Assembly: GCA_945861385.1 (NCBI GenBank)
Contig: CAMAUI010000028.1
Location: 1-43,207, forward strand
DNA from: Prosthecobacter debontii
GTDB taxonomy: Bacteria; Verrucomicrobiota; Verrucomicrobiia; Chthoniobacterales; Chthoniobacteraceae
Reading direction: 5' to 3'
Length of the DNA stretch: 43,207 nucleotides
The notes below the pieces were generated by a model, which saw only the letters and a list, made by a program, of their open reading frames with translations, was not told the DNA's origin and did not search any database. Positions within the stretch are counted from its first letter, which is position 1. The number at the start of each line of letters is the position of its first letter. Below are positions 33,553 to 42,156 of the stretch, in pieces. The translations under genes were made by a program, and so were the position numbers.

Positions 33553-35214
33553 TTAAAAGTCCGCCCAGATGCGGAAGCTGACGCGCGGGTCGTGCGCCTC
33601 GGTCGTGCTGAGCGAGGTGAAGGGCAGTGCGAGTTCGAGGATGCCGTGGAAATGCTCGCGGTAATCGAACTGCGTCCCGATACCGAAGCTCGCGAGGCGG
33701 AAGCTGGAATCCTGCTCCGGCAGGGTGTCGTGCAGAGTGAGAGAGCCACCGTCCACGAACGTGTAGAAGCGCCACTCGTTGCCCGTGCTTTCCTCGACCT
33801 CTTCCTCCACGCCCTCGGCGTTTTTCTTTTTCACCGTGCGCTTCATTTTCAAAAGCGACGGCGTCCGCAGTTCAACGGTGCCGAGGATGGCGTTGTCGCC
33901 GAGCGCCTCAGCTTCGAGATAGCCGCGCACGGTGCCCATGCCGCCGCCGCCGAATTGCTCGCTGTTCACGAGCGGCTGGTCGGCTGCCTGGCCCTGCACC
34001 CGCGCGAACACCTCCCAGTCGCGCCGCAGCTTCTGCAAGTGCGATAGCTCGCCGCGCAGGTAGATGAAATTGCTGTCCGCTCCGAAGCGATTGCGGTCGA
34101 GACTCGTCTGCGTGCTGCCCGAGCCACGCAGGCCGAACGTGACGCCAGCGGTGAGCGCCGTCTCGCCAAGTTCCTGTTTTTTCCCGTCCACCTCGCGTGT
34201 GTGCAGCCAGGTGCCGTCCCACGTCGCGCTGAGCGGGTAGTAATAGATGGGCGTGATATCCGTCGTCGTGCCAATGACGACCTTCTGGTCGAACGCCTTG
34301 TAATCGAGGCCGACGCTCAGCGATTGGAAGAAGCCGTCCATCGTAGGCAGCGTGAAAATGCCGCGCACGCCGAGGATGTCGCCTTTGCCCGCGGAGGCGA
34401 CGCCGCCGAGCGTGGAGACGTTGCTGTCCTGCTTCGTGGCGGTGAGCATGAGGCTGAAATCCTCCACGTTCGGGAAGCGCACGATGTAGTAGCCGGAGAG
34501 CACCTTCACCTCGCTCGTGTCCTCCGGTGAAAGCTGGTAGCTCGCGCCGATGCTGTGGCCGAGCTGCCAGAGGTTCGCGTAGCTGAACGAAGTGTTGAGG
34601 CGCAGGTCGGTCGTGTTCGCGCTGTTGCGGTTGTTCAGCTCGACGCTGCCGTGGAATGGCGACTTGTCCTCGACGAGCAGGTCAATGTTCCAAAGCCCCG
34701 GCTCGTAACCCGGCTCGAGCTTCGGCTGCACGCGGCGGTCAGGCAGCTTGTTCAGCGCGACGACATCGCGCGTCACGTCGTTGAAATTGATGACCTTCCC
34801 CTCCGCGAGCGATTGCGCCTGCTTGCGGACTTTGCTGGGCATAAAATAACGCGCGCCCTTCACCGCCAGCTCGCCGACTTTGCCCGGCATGACCTGCAAA
34901 TTGATGACGCCGCCCGCGCCCGACTGCTCCGGGATGGCGACCTGCGCGACGCTGTAGCCCTTGTCGCGATACGCCTTCTCCAGTGCGGCGCGCGCGCCTT
35001 CCACGTCGTCGAAAGTGCGCCCCGGCCCGAGGAACGGATACACCGCGCCCTCGACATCAATCTTCGGCAGCTCCTTCGCGCCGAGCACCCGGAACTCGCG
35101 GATGAACATCGTCTTTTGCGCCTCCTGTCCGTGTGCGAGACACGCCGACACGAGCATAAAACCGCAGCCGAGCAGCGGACCGGAAAAGCCAAATTTAGAG
35201 GACGGGACAAGCAT
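33553..35214 (-). CDS. TpsB/FhaC-type outer-membrane transporter (ShlB/FhaC family)
   Basis: ATG 35214 opens a signal peptide (MLVPSSKFGFSGPLLGCGFM, cleavage after AHG); the frame continuing back to 35838 is low-complexity readthrough and is excluded. The 553 residues comprise a POTRA region (FIREFRVLGAKELPKIDVEG with YRDKGYSVAQVAIPEQSG, then VINLQVMPGKVGELAVKG), a second POTRA-like part, and a 16-strand-type barrel. The Omp85-superfamily VRGY motif is present in GGGMGTVRGYLEAEALGD, and the protein ends RVSFRIWADF with the BAM-recognised terminal Phe. It would secrete the TpsA encoded at the far end of the operon. It is the first gene of the operon; the unusual point is that about 7 kb of other genes separate it from tpsA. 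Confidence 0.93.
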   Translation of the reverse strand: MLVPSSKFGFSGPLLGCGFMLVSACLAHGQEAQKTMFIREFRVLGAKELPKIDVEGAVYPFLGPGRTFDDVEGARAALEKAYRDKGYSVAQVAIPEQSGAGGVINLQVMPGKVGELAVKGARYFMPSKVRKQAQSLAEGKVINFNDVTRDVVALNKLPDRRVQPKLEPGYEPGLWNIDLLVEDKSPFHGSVELNNRNSANTTDLRLNTSFSYANLWQLGHSIGASYQLSPEDTSEVKVLSGYYIVRFPNVEDFSLMLTATKQDSNVSTLGGVASAGKGDILGVRGIFTLPTMDGFFQSLSVGLDYKAFDQKVVIGTTTDITPIYYYPLSATWDGTWLHTREVDGKKQELGETALTAGVTFGLRGSGSTQTSLDRNRFGADSNFIYLRGELSHLQKLRRDWEVFARVQGQAADQPLVNSEQFGGGGMGTVRGYLEAEALGDNAILGTVELRTPSLLKMKRTVKKKNAEGVEEEVEESTGNEWRFYTFVDGGSLTLHDTLPEQDSSFRLASFGIGTQFDYREHFHGILELALPFTSLSTTEAHDPRVSFRIWADF

Positions 35215-35428
35215 CGTGTGTGACAATGAAACGCGAGAGCTGTGACAGACAGAGGACTGCGCGGTGACGATTCGGGGGAACGCGTGTGGCGATTCAGCGT
35301 CGGGGTTGTGACGGAAGTGCGTAGCTGCGACGCGCGCTTCGCGCCTGTTCGCCTGCATCGTCCAGATAAGACCACTGCATCCGCGGCTGGAGGGTCGGAC
35401 TCCAGCCACGGAGTGGGCAGTGCGGGTG
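35215..35428. promoter_or_regulatory. Probable promoter region of the two-partner-secretion operon
   Basis: This 214-bp gap lies upstream of the first operon gene and downstream of the nucleotidase-like gene on the same strand. The next gap of similar size on the minus strand is not found until after tpsA, so the main promoter should be here. No clear -35/-10 pair was identified by eye. A hairpin at 35381-35411 is in the distal part. Confidence 0.45.
35381..35411 (-). terminator. Strong hairpin after the nucleotidase-like gene, terminator-like or REP-like
   Basis: CCGCGGCTGGAG (35381-35392) and CTCCAGCCACGG (35400-35411) form a 12-bp stem with one mismatch and a 7-base loop. It lies 17 bp beyond the stop of the minus-strand gene ending at 35429. 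There is no T-run on that strand, so intrinsic termination is uncertain; it may instead be a palindromic repeat that shields the 3' end. Confidence 0.5.
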
Positions 35429-38400
35429 TTACTGGGTGATTGCGGCTTCGCCCGTTGACGGGCTGGCGGAATCAATGCCGTAGCCGAGGATGAGGACTTG
35501 TTTCTGCAGGATGACGGCGTTGAAGCCGCGCAGGCCGGTGCCTGCGCCGGTGATGATGCCGGTCGTCGCATAGAGCGTGCAACGCTGGGCCACGTTTGCG
35601 CCGCTGATTTTGAACTTGCCGACAATCGGCGACGGCGCGCTGGGCGTGCCGGTGCCGGTGTAGGTCGTTGCGCCGATGGGCACGGTGAGCGTGGCCACGG
35701 TCGCGGTGAGCGGCGCGGGGAGGCCGACACCGGGCGTGTAGTAGCTGCCGATGAGGTTGCCGGTGAAGTCCGCGGCATCTGGGTAGAGGCCCGACGCCTG
35801 CGCGGGCTTGTGCCAGTCAATCGCGCCCGTGAGGTCATTCGCGGCGGCGAGGTCGAGCGTCATGTCGCTGCTCCACCAACCGCGCGTCGCACCGCTGGGA
35901 TAAAGCGCGGCGAGCACAGGCACTCCTCCGCCGAGCGTGATGCGCGAGGAGGCGGTGTAGGCAGTGTTGTCGGCGAGTTTGCCTTTCACGAGCACGGAGC
36001 CGTCGGCGAGCACTTCCATGATGCCGTAGCCGCTGCCGCCGGGGAGCACGGGCGCGCCCGCGAGCGACGAGCCCTGGATGATGAACGTGTAGCGTCCCAC
36101 GGTGCCCGCGGGCGCGGGATTCGTGGTGCGGAACTCGGCGCGATCCATGACGACCGTGCGCCCGGCGATGGTGCCCGTCATGATGACGCCGCCATTTCCA
36201 TCAAGACTGAGCGCGAAGCTCACCGGGATGCTCCCGCCTTTGGTGAACCACGAGCCTGCGGCGAGGCCGGTCGCACTGAACTTCAGCCCGCCTTTGTAGG
36301 CCACGCCGTCAATGATGAGCGACCCGGTGCCGAGCAGGCCCTTCGTGAACTTGACCTGCACGCTGAGGCCGTCGCTGAGGCCGGCAAAGCTCCAGCCCAT
36401 CGCCTGCGCCACCGCTGGCTCGACGACGCGCACGACAAAACTTTCCGTCGTCTTCGCGCCGAAGCTGTCCGTCGCGCTGGCGCTCACGGTGGTGTCGCCG
36501 AGCGGGAAGGTGCTGCCGCTCGCGTGCGAGATGTCCGCCGTGAGCGCGCCGTCCTCGGTGTCTGTCGCGGTGGCGCTGAAAGTCACCGTGGTGGCCCCGG
36601 ATGCCACGACGACCAGCGGCGACGCTGGCACCGAGACGACGGGCGCGGCGTTGCCGGGCGATTGAATCTCGAAAACGGTGAGCGTGTTCGAGGTTTCGTT
36701 CGTGGTGATGAGCAGCGGTTTGCCGTTCGGGCTGTCGGCGGCGGGGACGACGATGAGGCCCTCGGGATTTTGGTCGCCGCTGCGCGTGAACGACGTGGTG
36801 TAGCTGACTGCGCCGGGGTCGGTGATGTCGAACATGAGCGTCATCCGCGCGCGTTCGAGGCCGACGAAGGCGTAGGTGCGTCCGCCGAGTGTGGCGATGG
36901 TGACGCCTTCGGGTTCGACGCCTTTGTTGTCGCTGCGTCCGTCGTCGAAGTTCGCGAAGTGCTGCGAGGTGACGATGAGGTCGAGCATGTCGCCGCTGTC
37001 GAAGACGAGCGCGCCTGCTGCGTTGCGGATGGAGAACGAACGTCCGCCGTAGGAGAGGATTTCGTCCACGTCGCCGTCGTTGTCGGTGTCGCCGCGGAGG
37101 CCGGGTGCGTTCGAGACGGTGAGGCGTCCGAGCGATGCCTGGTTCTTCAGTGCGGCAGCGTTCGGGAACACGGTCGGGTCGAGCGTATAGCCGGTCGTTG
37201 CGCCGACGGTGGTGCTTTCGTCGGGCGTGAGGAAGTCGTTCCGGTCGTCGCCTTCGTTCGCCATGACGTAGTAGGTGTTTCCACCCGCGCTGTAGGACGC
37301 GATGGCGTCGGGCATGTAGAGGCCGAAGACGGGCTGGCCGACGAGCGGGTTAATCAACGCGACTGCGCCTGGGCCGTCGCGGTCGCTGAAGTCCACGCGC
37401 AGTGGCGCGAAGTCTTTTTTACCGAGCGCCACGACGCTCGTGAACGTCGCGGTGGCGATGTCGAGCGTGGCGACGGCGTTGGCTTCTTGCAGCGTGACCA
37501 TGGCGGTGAGGCCGTCCGGCGCGATGGCGATGTACTCGGGTTCGAAATCAACGGACGGTGCGGCGTCTGCCGTGCCGTTGTTGAAAATGCGGACGCCCGC
37601 GGCTTTGAGCGCGACGACTTGGGAGTCGAACGCGGTGAAGTTCGCAGTCGTGACGGTCGGCGCGGCGAAGCCACCCGAGATGTCAATGATGCTCACGGTG
37701 CCCATCGTCGTGTCGGCGACGACATCGGCGGCGGTGCCGTCAATTTCCGCTTCGTTCGCGACGAGCAATTTCGTGCCGTCGGGTGTGAAGACGATGTTGT
37801 CCGGCACAGCGCCGACTTGCACCGAGCCGAGCAGCGCGCCGGTCGCGGGGTCGAGGAACACGACGTGACCGTTGGCGGTCTTCGGGATGTTGATGACTGC
37901 GGCGGCGAGCACGGCGGGCTGAGCGCCGTTGGCTTTGCGGACGGCGACGGAGCTGAGGTCGTTGCTCGTGAGGCCCGCGATGCCGAGCGTGGCTGGCTCG
38001 ATGAGCGAGTGGAACGTCGGCGCTGCCGGGTCCGTGAGGTCCACGACCTGGACGCCCAACGCGGATGACGCGAACGCGCGCTTGGATGCGGGGTCGAACG
38101 CGGGAATCTCCGCGCCAGTCAGCGCGACGCTGCCTTTTACCGTGGAGGTAACGGCGTTCGACGGCGGATAGACGAGAGGGATGGTGTCGTCGTTCGTGAT
38201 GGTCGCGGTGCCTGCGGTGGTGATGGTGGTGGTGCCCACGGTATTCACGAGGCCGGAGAGCGTGACGATGATGGTCTCGTTGCTCTCGACTGCGGTGTCG
38301 CCATTTACGGTGAACGTGAGGTTTTGCACCCCGCCGCCGGGGCCGAAGGTGAGCGTGCCGTTCGCGACGGGCGCGTAGTCGGTGCCGGATGTGGCGGTGC

Positions 38401-40675
38401 CGGTGATGGCGTAGTTCACGCTAAACTCGGCGGTGTTGCCCGCGGCGTTCACAGTGTGCGTGATGGGCAGCGTGACGGTCACGGTGTCGCTGTTTCCTTC
38501 GACGACCGAGGCGTTGCCGACGGCGACGTTCGAGGTGTACGCGGGGCCGGTATTCACGGTGTCGGCGTTGCCGTTTTGCGCGAGCTGCTGGATGCGGACA
38601 TCGAGCGCGACGGGTGTTTCCGCGACGTTAAATGCGGAGCCGACATTCGGGTGGTTCGCGACTAGGAAGTCGGCGAATGCCTGCTGCTCGCCGAGCACTT
38701 GCGCGGGTGTGAGGCCAAGGCCGGTGATGGTGGCTTCCGCCGTGAAATCCAGCGTACGCGAGACAGGCGCGGAGAGCGTGCCGTCGGTGAGGATGTAGCG
38801 GTAGTTGGTAATCGCGGTGTTCGATTTAATCGGGTAGCTGTCGCCGCCGTTGAGCGTGAAGTTGAGGCCAACGCACTTGATGATCGCAGGCGCAGTCGGG
38901 GTGAGTGCGCCGTTGTTCACGACCACGGACACGATTTGCCCGAGGTCGTTCACGAGCACTGCGGTCCGCACTTTCTGCCCGGTGGGACGCGCGGAATCGT
39001 ACGAGAACCTTATGTTTCCGACCTGCGCGTAACCACCACTCTGCTGCGTGGGGCCGCTGCTCAGGCCCGCCGCGAAGTTCAGCACGCTGAGCAATGCAGT
39101 CGAGGGCATGTCGCAAACCATGAGCTTGTTGTCGAAGCGGAGCGCGTTCTCGATATCGAGCTGCGAGATGCCGCCCGCGGGTTTGCCGGTGATGAGGTTC
39201 GCAAAAGGCGCGACCTTGGTGCCGTCCGGCAGCACGGAGCCGACGGACGCGCGGAGACCACCGCCATTTTTCAGCGAGAAGACCGCCGAGGTGGAGCCGA
39301 GGCCGAGGGCGGCTTTGGCTTTCGCGAGGTTCGCGTCGGCGGTGATGTCGCCGAGGTTCACCTCCTGCGTGCGACCGAAGACGCGGTCGCCTTCGAGATA
39401 CACGTTCGTGAAGCCATAGACGGTGCTGTCTTTGACCACAACGACGGCGTTGATGGCGTCGGTGATGGCTTTGACCTGCGTGCCGATGCTGCTGCTGGCG
39501 ATGATGGTCGCGGCGCTGTCGGCTGTGCCATACACGGCCTGAAGCGTGGCTTCATTCGAGGCGTAGGCGCCGTTCAACGCGGTGCTGAGGTTCGGCAGGA
39601 TGATGTCGCCCGCTGCGTCGAAATCCACGACGAGGCGGCCGAGATACGAATACTCGGTGTCCGTCGTGACGATGAGCACCGGCTTGCCGTCGAGGCCGAC
39701 GGTCGAAATCGGATACGCATCGGCGATGAAGGTCGCGTCGTGGCCGGGGAAAGGCACCGCGGTGTCCGTGGCGTCGCCCATGCGCTCGTGACCGCCACCG
39801 GCGACCATCACGTCAATACCCGAGACGAGGCCCGCGAGATCTTTGTTCCGCTGGAGGTCGTCGAGTTGGTCCACGAGGACGATCTTATTCACGCCGAGTG
39901 CCGTGAGCGCGTCCACCGCGCCCTGGAGATATGCGGCGACTTCCTGGAGGTCGCTCGTCGCGGCGTTCGCGTCGTCTTTTGGAATCGTGCCGTTCGGCGA
40001 GGATTTACTGAGAAGCTCCCACGTCGTCGCGCCGATGAAACCGATTTTCTGACCGCTGAGCGTCTTGATGGCGTAAGGCGCAATCTTCGCCTTGATGTCC
40101 GTGACTTCGAGTCCCGCGATGGCACCGCCGGTGCCGCCGATGGTCGTATCCGCACGACTCTTCAGCGAGCTGTCCGCCGCGAAATCGAGGTTCGCCGTGA
40201 TGAACGGGAATTGCGCGCCCACCCAAGCGCCCGACGGGAACACCGCGCCTTGCAGCACTGGCGAGCCGAGGTCGAACTCGTGGTTGCCGAGCGCCGAGGC
40301 CGTGGTGCCAAAGGCATTCATAATGGCGATGTCGGGCCGACCGAGCGCCGTGGAGCCGATGCTGGAAATTGCATTCAGCGACGGGTCCGCACCGCCGACG
40401 AGCCAAGGCCCGGGGATGAAGCTGTCGCCTTCACCGATGACGATGGTGTTCGCGTAGTCGTTGTCCATGCGGTCAATCATCGCGCCCATAATCGGTGCGG
40501 TCTGAATGCCGAGCAGGCCGCTCTCACCATAATAGTGGAGCACCTGCAGGGTGTAGTCGGGCGTCGTGGCAAAAGCCGACGACGCGAGTGAGAGAATGCC
40601 GGCGGCAAGCGCCCGCATCGGACGGCAAGCGAGCAAGCCCGCACGGCGTCCTGGTGTGTGGTTGGTGTATTTCAT
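35429..40675 (-). CDS. Secreted multi-domain 5'-nucleotidase-like / choice-of-anchor-I protein
   Basis: From ATG 40675 the protein has 1748 residues; ATG 40618 (MRALAAGILSLASSAFA) would give a cleaner signal peptide. Domains in order: metallophosphoesterase (about 35-430) with GNHEFDLG near 129 and MVAGGGHERMG; 5'-nucleotidase C-terminal domain with SLKNGGGLRA near 467; Calx-beta (about 712-832, ASVVEGNSDTVTVTL); choice-of-anchor-I/esterase-like propeller (about 842-1290, with DTDNDGDVDE); HYR-like domain (about 1345-1415); and a C-terminal region of a type common in verrucomicrobial surface proteins (RGWWSSDMTLDLAAA, ILGYGIDSA). The usual first metal motif NDxH is replaced by HYYGESG, so catalysis is doubtful. 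It may release phosphate from nucleotides outside the cell, or have lost that activity. Confidence 0.88.
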   Translation of the reverse strand: MKYTNHTPGRRAGLLACRPMRALAAGILSLASSAFATTPDYTLQVLHYYGESGLLGIQTAPIMGAMIDRMDNDYANTIVIGEGDSFIPGPWLVGGADPSLNAISSIGSTALGRPDIAIMNAFGTTASALGNHEFDLGSPVLQGAVFPSGAWVGAQFPFITANLDFAADSSLKSRADTTIGGTGGAIAGLEVTDIKAKIAPYAIKTLSGQKIGFIGATTWELLSKSSPNGTIPKDDANAATSDLQEVAAYLQGAVDALTALGVNKIVLVDQLDDLQRNKDLAGLVSGIDVMVAGGGHERMGDATDTAVPFPGHDATFIADAYPISTVGLDGKPVLIVTTDTEYSYLGRLVVDFDAAGDIILPNLSTALNGAYASNEATLQAVYGTADSAATIIASSSIGTQVKAITDAINAVVVVKDSTVYGFTNVYLEGDRVFGRTQEVNLGDITADANLAKAKAALGLGSTSAVFSLKNGGGLRASVGSVLPDGTKVAPFANLITGKPAGGISQLDIENALRFDNKLMVCDMPSTALLSVLNFAAGLSSGPTQQSGGYAQVGNIRFSYDSARPTGQKVRTAVLVNDLGQIVSVVVNNGALTPTAPAIIKCVGLNFTLNGGDSYPIKSNTAITNYRYILTDGTLSAPVSRTLDFTAEATITGLGLTPAQVLGEQQAFADFLVANHPNVGSAFNVAETPVALDVRIQQLAQNGNADTVNTGPAYTSNVAVGNASVVEGNSDTVTVTLPITHTVNAAGNTAEFSVNYAITGTATSGTDYAPVANGTLTFGPGGGVQNLTFTVNGDTAVESNETIIVTLSGLVNTVGTTTITTAGTATITNDDTIPLVYPPSNAVTSTVKGSVALTGAEIPAFDPASKRAFASSALGVQVVDLTDPAAPTFHSLIEPATLGIAGLTSNDLSSVAVRKANGAQPAVLAAAVINIPKTANGHVVFLDPATGALLGSVQVGAVPDNIVFTPDGTKLLVANEAEIDGTAADVVADTTMGTVSIIDISGGFAAPTVTTANFTAFDSQVVALKAAGVRIFNNGTADAAPSVDFEPEYIAIAPDGLTAMVTLQEANAVATLDIATATFTSVVALGKKDFAPLRVDFSDRDGPGAVALINPLVGQPVFGLYMPDAIASYSAGGNTYYVMANEGDDRNDFLTPDESTTVGATTGYTLDPTVFPNAAALKNQASLGRLTVSNAPGLRGDTDNDGDVDEILSYGGRSFSIRNAAGALVFDSGDMLDLIVTSQHFANFDDGRSDNKGVEPEGVTIATLGGRTYAFVGLERARMTLMFDITDPGAVSYTTSFTRSGDQNPEGLIVVPAADSPNGKPLLITTNETSNTLTVFEIQSPGNAAPVVSVPASPLVVVASGATTVTFSATATDTEDGALTADISHASGSTFPLGDTTVSASATDSFGAKTTESFVVRVVEPAVAQAMGWSFAGLSDGLSVQVKFTKGLLGTGSLIIDGVAYKGGLKFSATGLAAGSWFTKGGSIPVSFALSLDGNGGVIMTGTIAGRTVVMDRAEFRTTNPAPAGTVGRYTFIIQGSSLAGAPVLPGGSGYGIMEVLADGSVLVKGKLADNTAYTASSRITLGGGVPVLAALYPSGATRGWWSSDMTLDLAAANDLTGAIDWHKPAQASGLYPDAADFTGNLIGSYYTPGVGLPAPLTATVATLTVPIGATTYTGTGTPSAPSPIVGKFKISGANVAQRCTLYATTGIITGAGTGLRGFNAVILQKQVLILGYGIDSASPSTGEAAITQ

Positions 40676-40998
40676 GAGCTGTGAAGCCAACAGGCGGATT
40701 GTTACAGCCGGGCTTGCGGGCTGGCGAAAATCACCCGGCGTTCGCGTTTCGAGCGCGCTGCGGGGAGGCGACGAATCCGGCGGACGTGTTCCAGTTTTCC
40801 CCATCGCAGCGAGGCTGCCGCGAGAATGTTGCTACTTTCCGCTTTTAGTCATCGTCGGCACCGGAACGGTACGCAGGCATTTCCCGCGACTGCGGGAGAA
40901 AGCGGGCGGTTTTGCCGCGCAATTCGTCACACGAAGTCCGCCGCAAGTTCACGCGCCTGCAATCATCCTGTAACGACGCATTGCGAGGCTCCCGGCAC
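40676..40998. promoter_or_regulatory. Divergent control region between the nucleotidase-like gene and the regulator pair
   Basis: This 323-bp gap must hold the promoters of the minus-strand nucleotidase-like gene and the plus-strand membrane-protein/regulator pair. It contains a hairpin (TCCCGC GACT GCGGGA, 40882-40897). It also carries TTAGTCATCG at 40845-40854, which recurs exactly upstream of the PEP-CTERM gene, and CTGTAAC at 40968-40974, whose complement occurs there too. No certain -35/-10 pair was identified. Confidence 0.45.
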
Positions 40999-41169
40999 AT
41001 GTTGGAGCGAATTCTCTTTGTAATATCGGTGCTCACGGCAGCCGCGGTGCTCGCGGTGGTGCTGCCGTTTGTGTGGCTGTTTGCGGGCATTACCGGGGGG
41101 ATTTCGCGATTCACGGCGGCGCTGCGGCGCGGGCACGGCGGGACGATGACAATTCAGGAGGGCGTATGA
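40999..41169 (+). CDS. Small membrane protein coupled to the response regulator
   Basis: ATG 40999 opens a 56-residue protein with one long hydrophobic region (ILFVISVLTAAAVLAVVLPF followed by VWLFAGITGG), then a short basic tail. Its stop overlaps the ATG of the response regulator (ATGA, 41166-41169), so translation is coupled. A longer frame starting at 40912 adds a polar stretch with no support. No family is recognised. Coupling to a regulator and lack of a histidine kinase nearby make a sensory or accessory membrane role possible, but this is inference. Confidence 0.65.
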   Translation: MLERILFVISVLTAAAVLAVVLPFVWLFAGITGGISRFTAALRRGHGGTMTIQEGV

Positions 41170-41858
41170 GCATTCAGACTAAACATGTGCTGGTGGCGGA
41201 CGACGAGGCGGATGTGCTCACGCTCGTCTCGCAAAGTCTCACCGCTGCGGGCTTCGAGGTCAGCCACGCGAGCGACGGGCAGGAGGCGCTGGATAAAGCG
41301 CGGCGCATCGAACCGGCGCTCATCGTCCTCGATTTAAACATGCCGAAGATGACCGGCACCGAAGTGCTTCGCGCCATCAAGGGCGACGCGCGCACGGCAG
41401 GCATCGCGGTCGTCATGCTCACAGCGCGCAAGGACGAGGTGGATCGCATCGTCAGCCTCGAACTTGGCGCGGACGACTACGTGACGAAACCTTTCAGCCC
41501 CCGCGAACTCACGCTGCGGATCAAATCCATCCTCTCCCGCCGCAACGCGCCCATGCCCACGGCGAGCCGGGCGACGGTCGGCGACATCGGCCTCGATCGC
41601 GACAGCCATGAAGTGCGCGTGCGGGGGAAAGTCGCGGACCTCACTGCAATCGAGTACAAGCTGCTCGTCGCCCTTTTCCGCCAGCCGGGGCGCGTCTTCA
41701 GCCGCGAGGAAATGCTCGATTCCGTCTGGGGACAGGACACGGAAATCGAGATCCGCACTGTGGATACTCATATACGCAGGCTGCGTGAGAAACTCGGCAC
41801 AGCGTCCGACCAAATCCTTACAGTGCGGGGCTTCGGCTACCGTCTGGACGCGGAATAG
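41166..41858 (+). CDS. OmpR/PhoB-family response regulator
   Basis: The 230-residue protein has a receiver domain with the acidic pair Asp12-Asp13 (VLVADDEADV), phospho-acceptor Asp56 (LIVLDLNMPK), Thr86 (VVMLTARKDE) and Lys108 (DDYVTKPFSP). A winged-helix effector domain follows (LTAIEYKLLVALFRQPGRVF, TVDTHIRRLREKLG, ILTVRGFGYRLD). All key residues are present, so it should be phosphorylated by a histidine kinase and bind direct-repeat DNA sites. No kinase gene follows within the window; one may lie elsewhere. The ATG at 41166 is chosen because it overlaps the preceding stop; the frame back to 41073 is readthrough. Neighbours of phosphatase and PstS type suggest a PhoB-like role (inference). 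Confidence 0.95.
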   Translation: MSIQTKHVLVADDEADVLTLVSQSLTAAGFEVSHASDGQEALDKARRIEPALIVLDLNMPKMTGTEVLRAIKGDARTAGIAVVMLTARKDEVDRIVSLELGADDYVTKPFSPRELTLRIKSILSRRNAPMPTASRATVGDIGLDRDSHEVRVRGKVADLTAIEYKLLVALFRQPGRVFSREEMLDSVWGQDTEIEIRTVDTHIRRLREKLGTASDQILTVRGFGYRLDAE

Positions 41859-42156
41859 GATGGGCATGAACATAAAATTTCCGATCAGTGCTTTTTGTGG
41901 CGGATGTGTCGTTCACGCGTCTTGTGCGCCGAATCGAACTATGTTGCGGCGAAAAGGTCGTGTTTTGTCACGGTTAGTCATCGGTGTCGCGGTTCCGTTG
42001 CGCGACTTACACTCTCCTGACAACAAAGGTCGTCCACAAGTTACAGTACACTATTTGATCGCCGCATGGCGTGGGGATAAGGGTCGTCGTGTCCGAAGAA
42101 ACCGCACAATGCGGCACCACGGGCATAGCAAACACCAAACACAAACCTACGTCCTA
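41859..42156 (+). promoter_or_regulatory. Promoter region and CA-rich leader of the PEP-CTERM gene
   Basis: This 298-bp gap holds TTGTCA (41965-41970) and TAGTCA (41975-41980), a tandem half-site pair 10 bp apart. The second lies within TTAGTCATCG (41974-41983), which also occurs upstream of the divergent nucleotidase-like gene. GTTACAG is at 42040-42046. The last 40 bases before the ATG are A/C-rich (AGCAAACACCAAACACAAAC) and lack any Shine-Dalgarno sequence. Confidence 0.4.

Noticed and set aside
33553..35838. Longer start at 35838 for the TpsB protein
   Set aside because: The added 208 residues are Pro/Ser/Arg low-complexity readthrough of the neighbouring gene's antisense; the signal peptide starts at 35214.
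35498..40591. Long plus-strand frames (856 and 630 codons) opposite the nucleotidase-like gene
   Set aside because: Val/Arg/Glu/His-rich antisense shadows without recognisable domains.
41608..42156. PEP-CTERM frame extended upstream to 41608 as a fusion with the regulator region
   Set aside because: The extension overlaps the regulator in another frame, has no domain, and the signal peptide starts at 42157.
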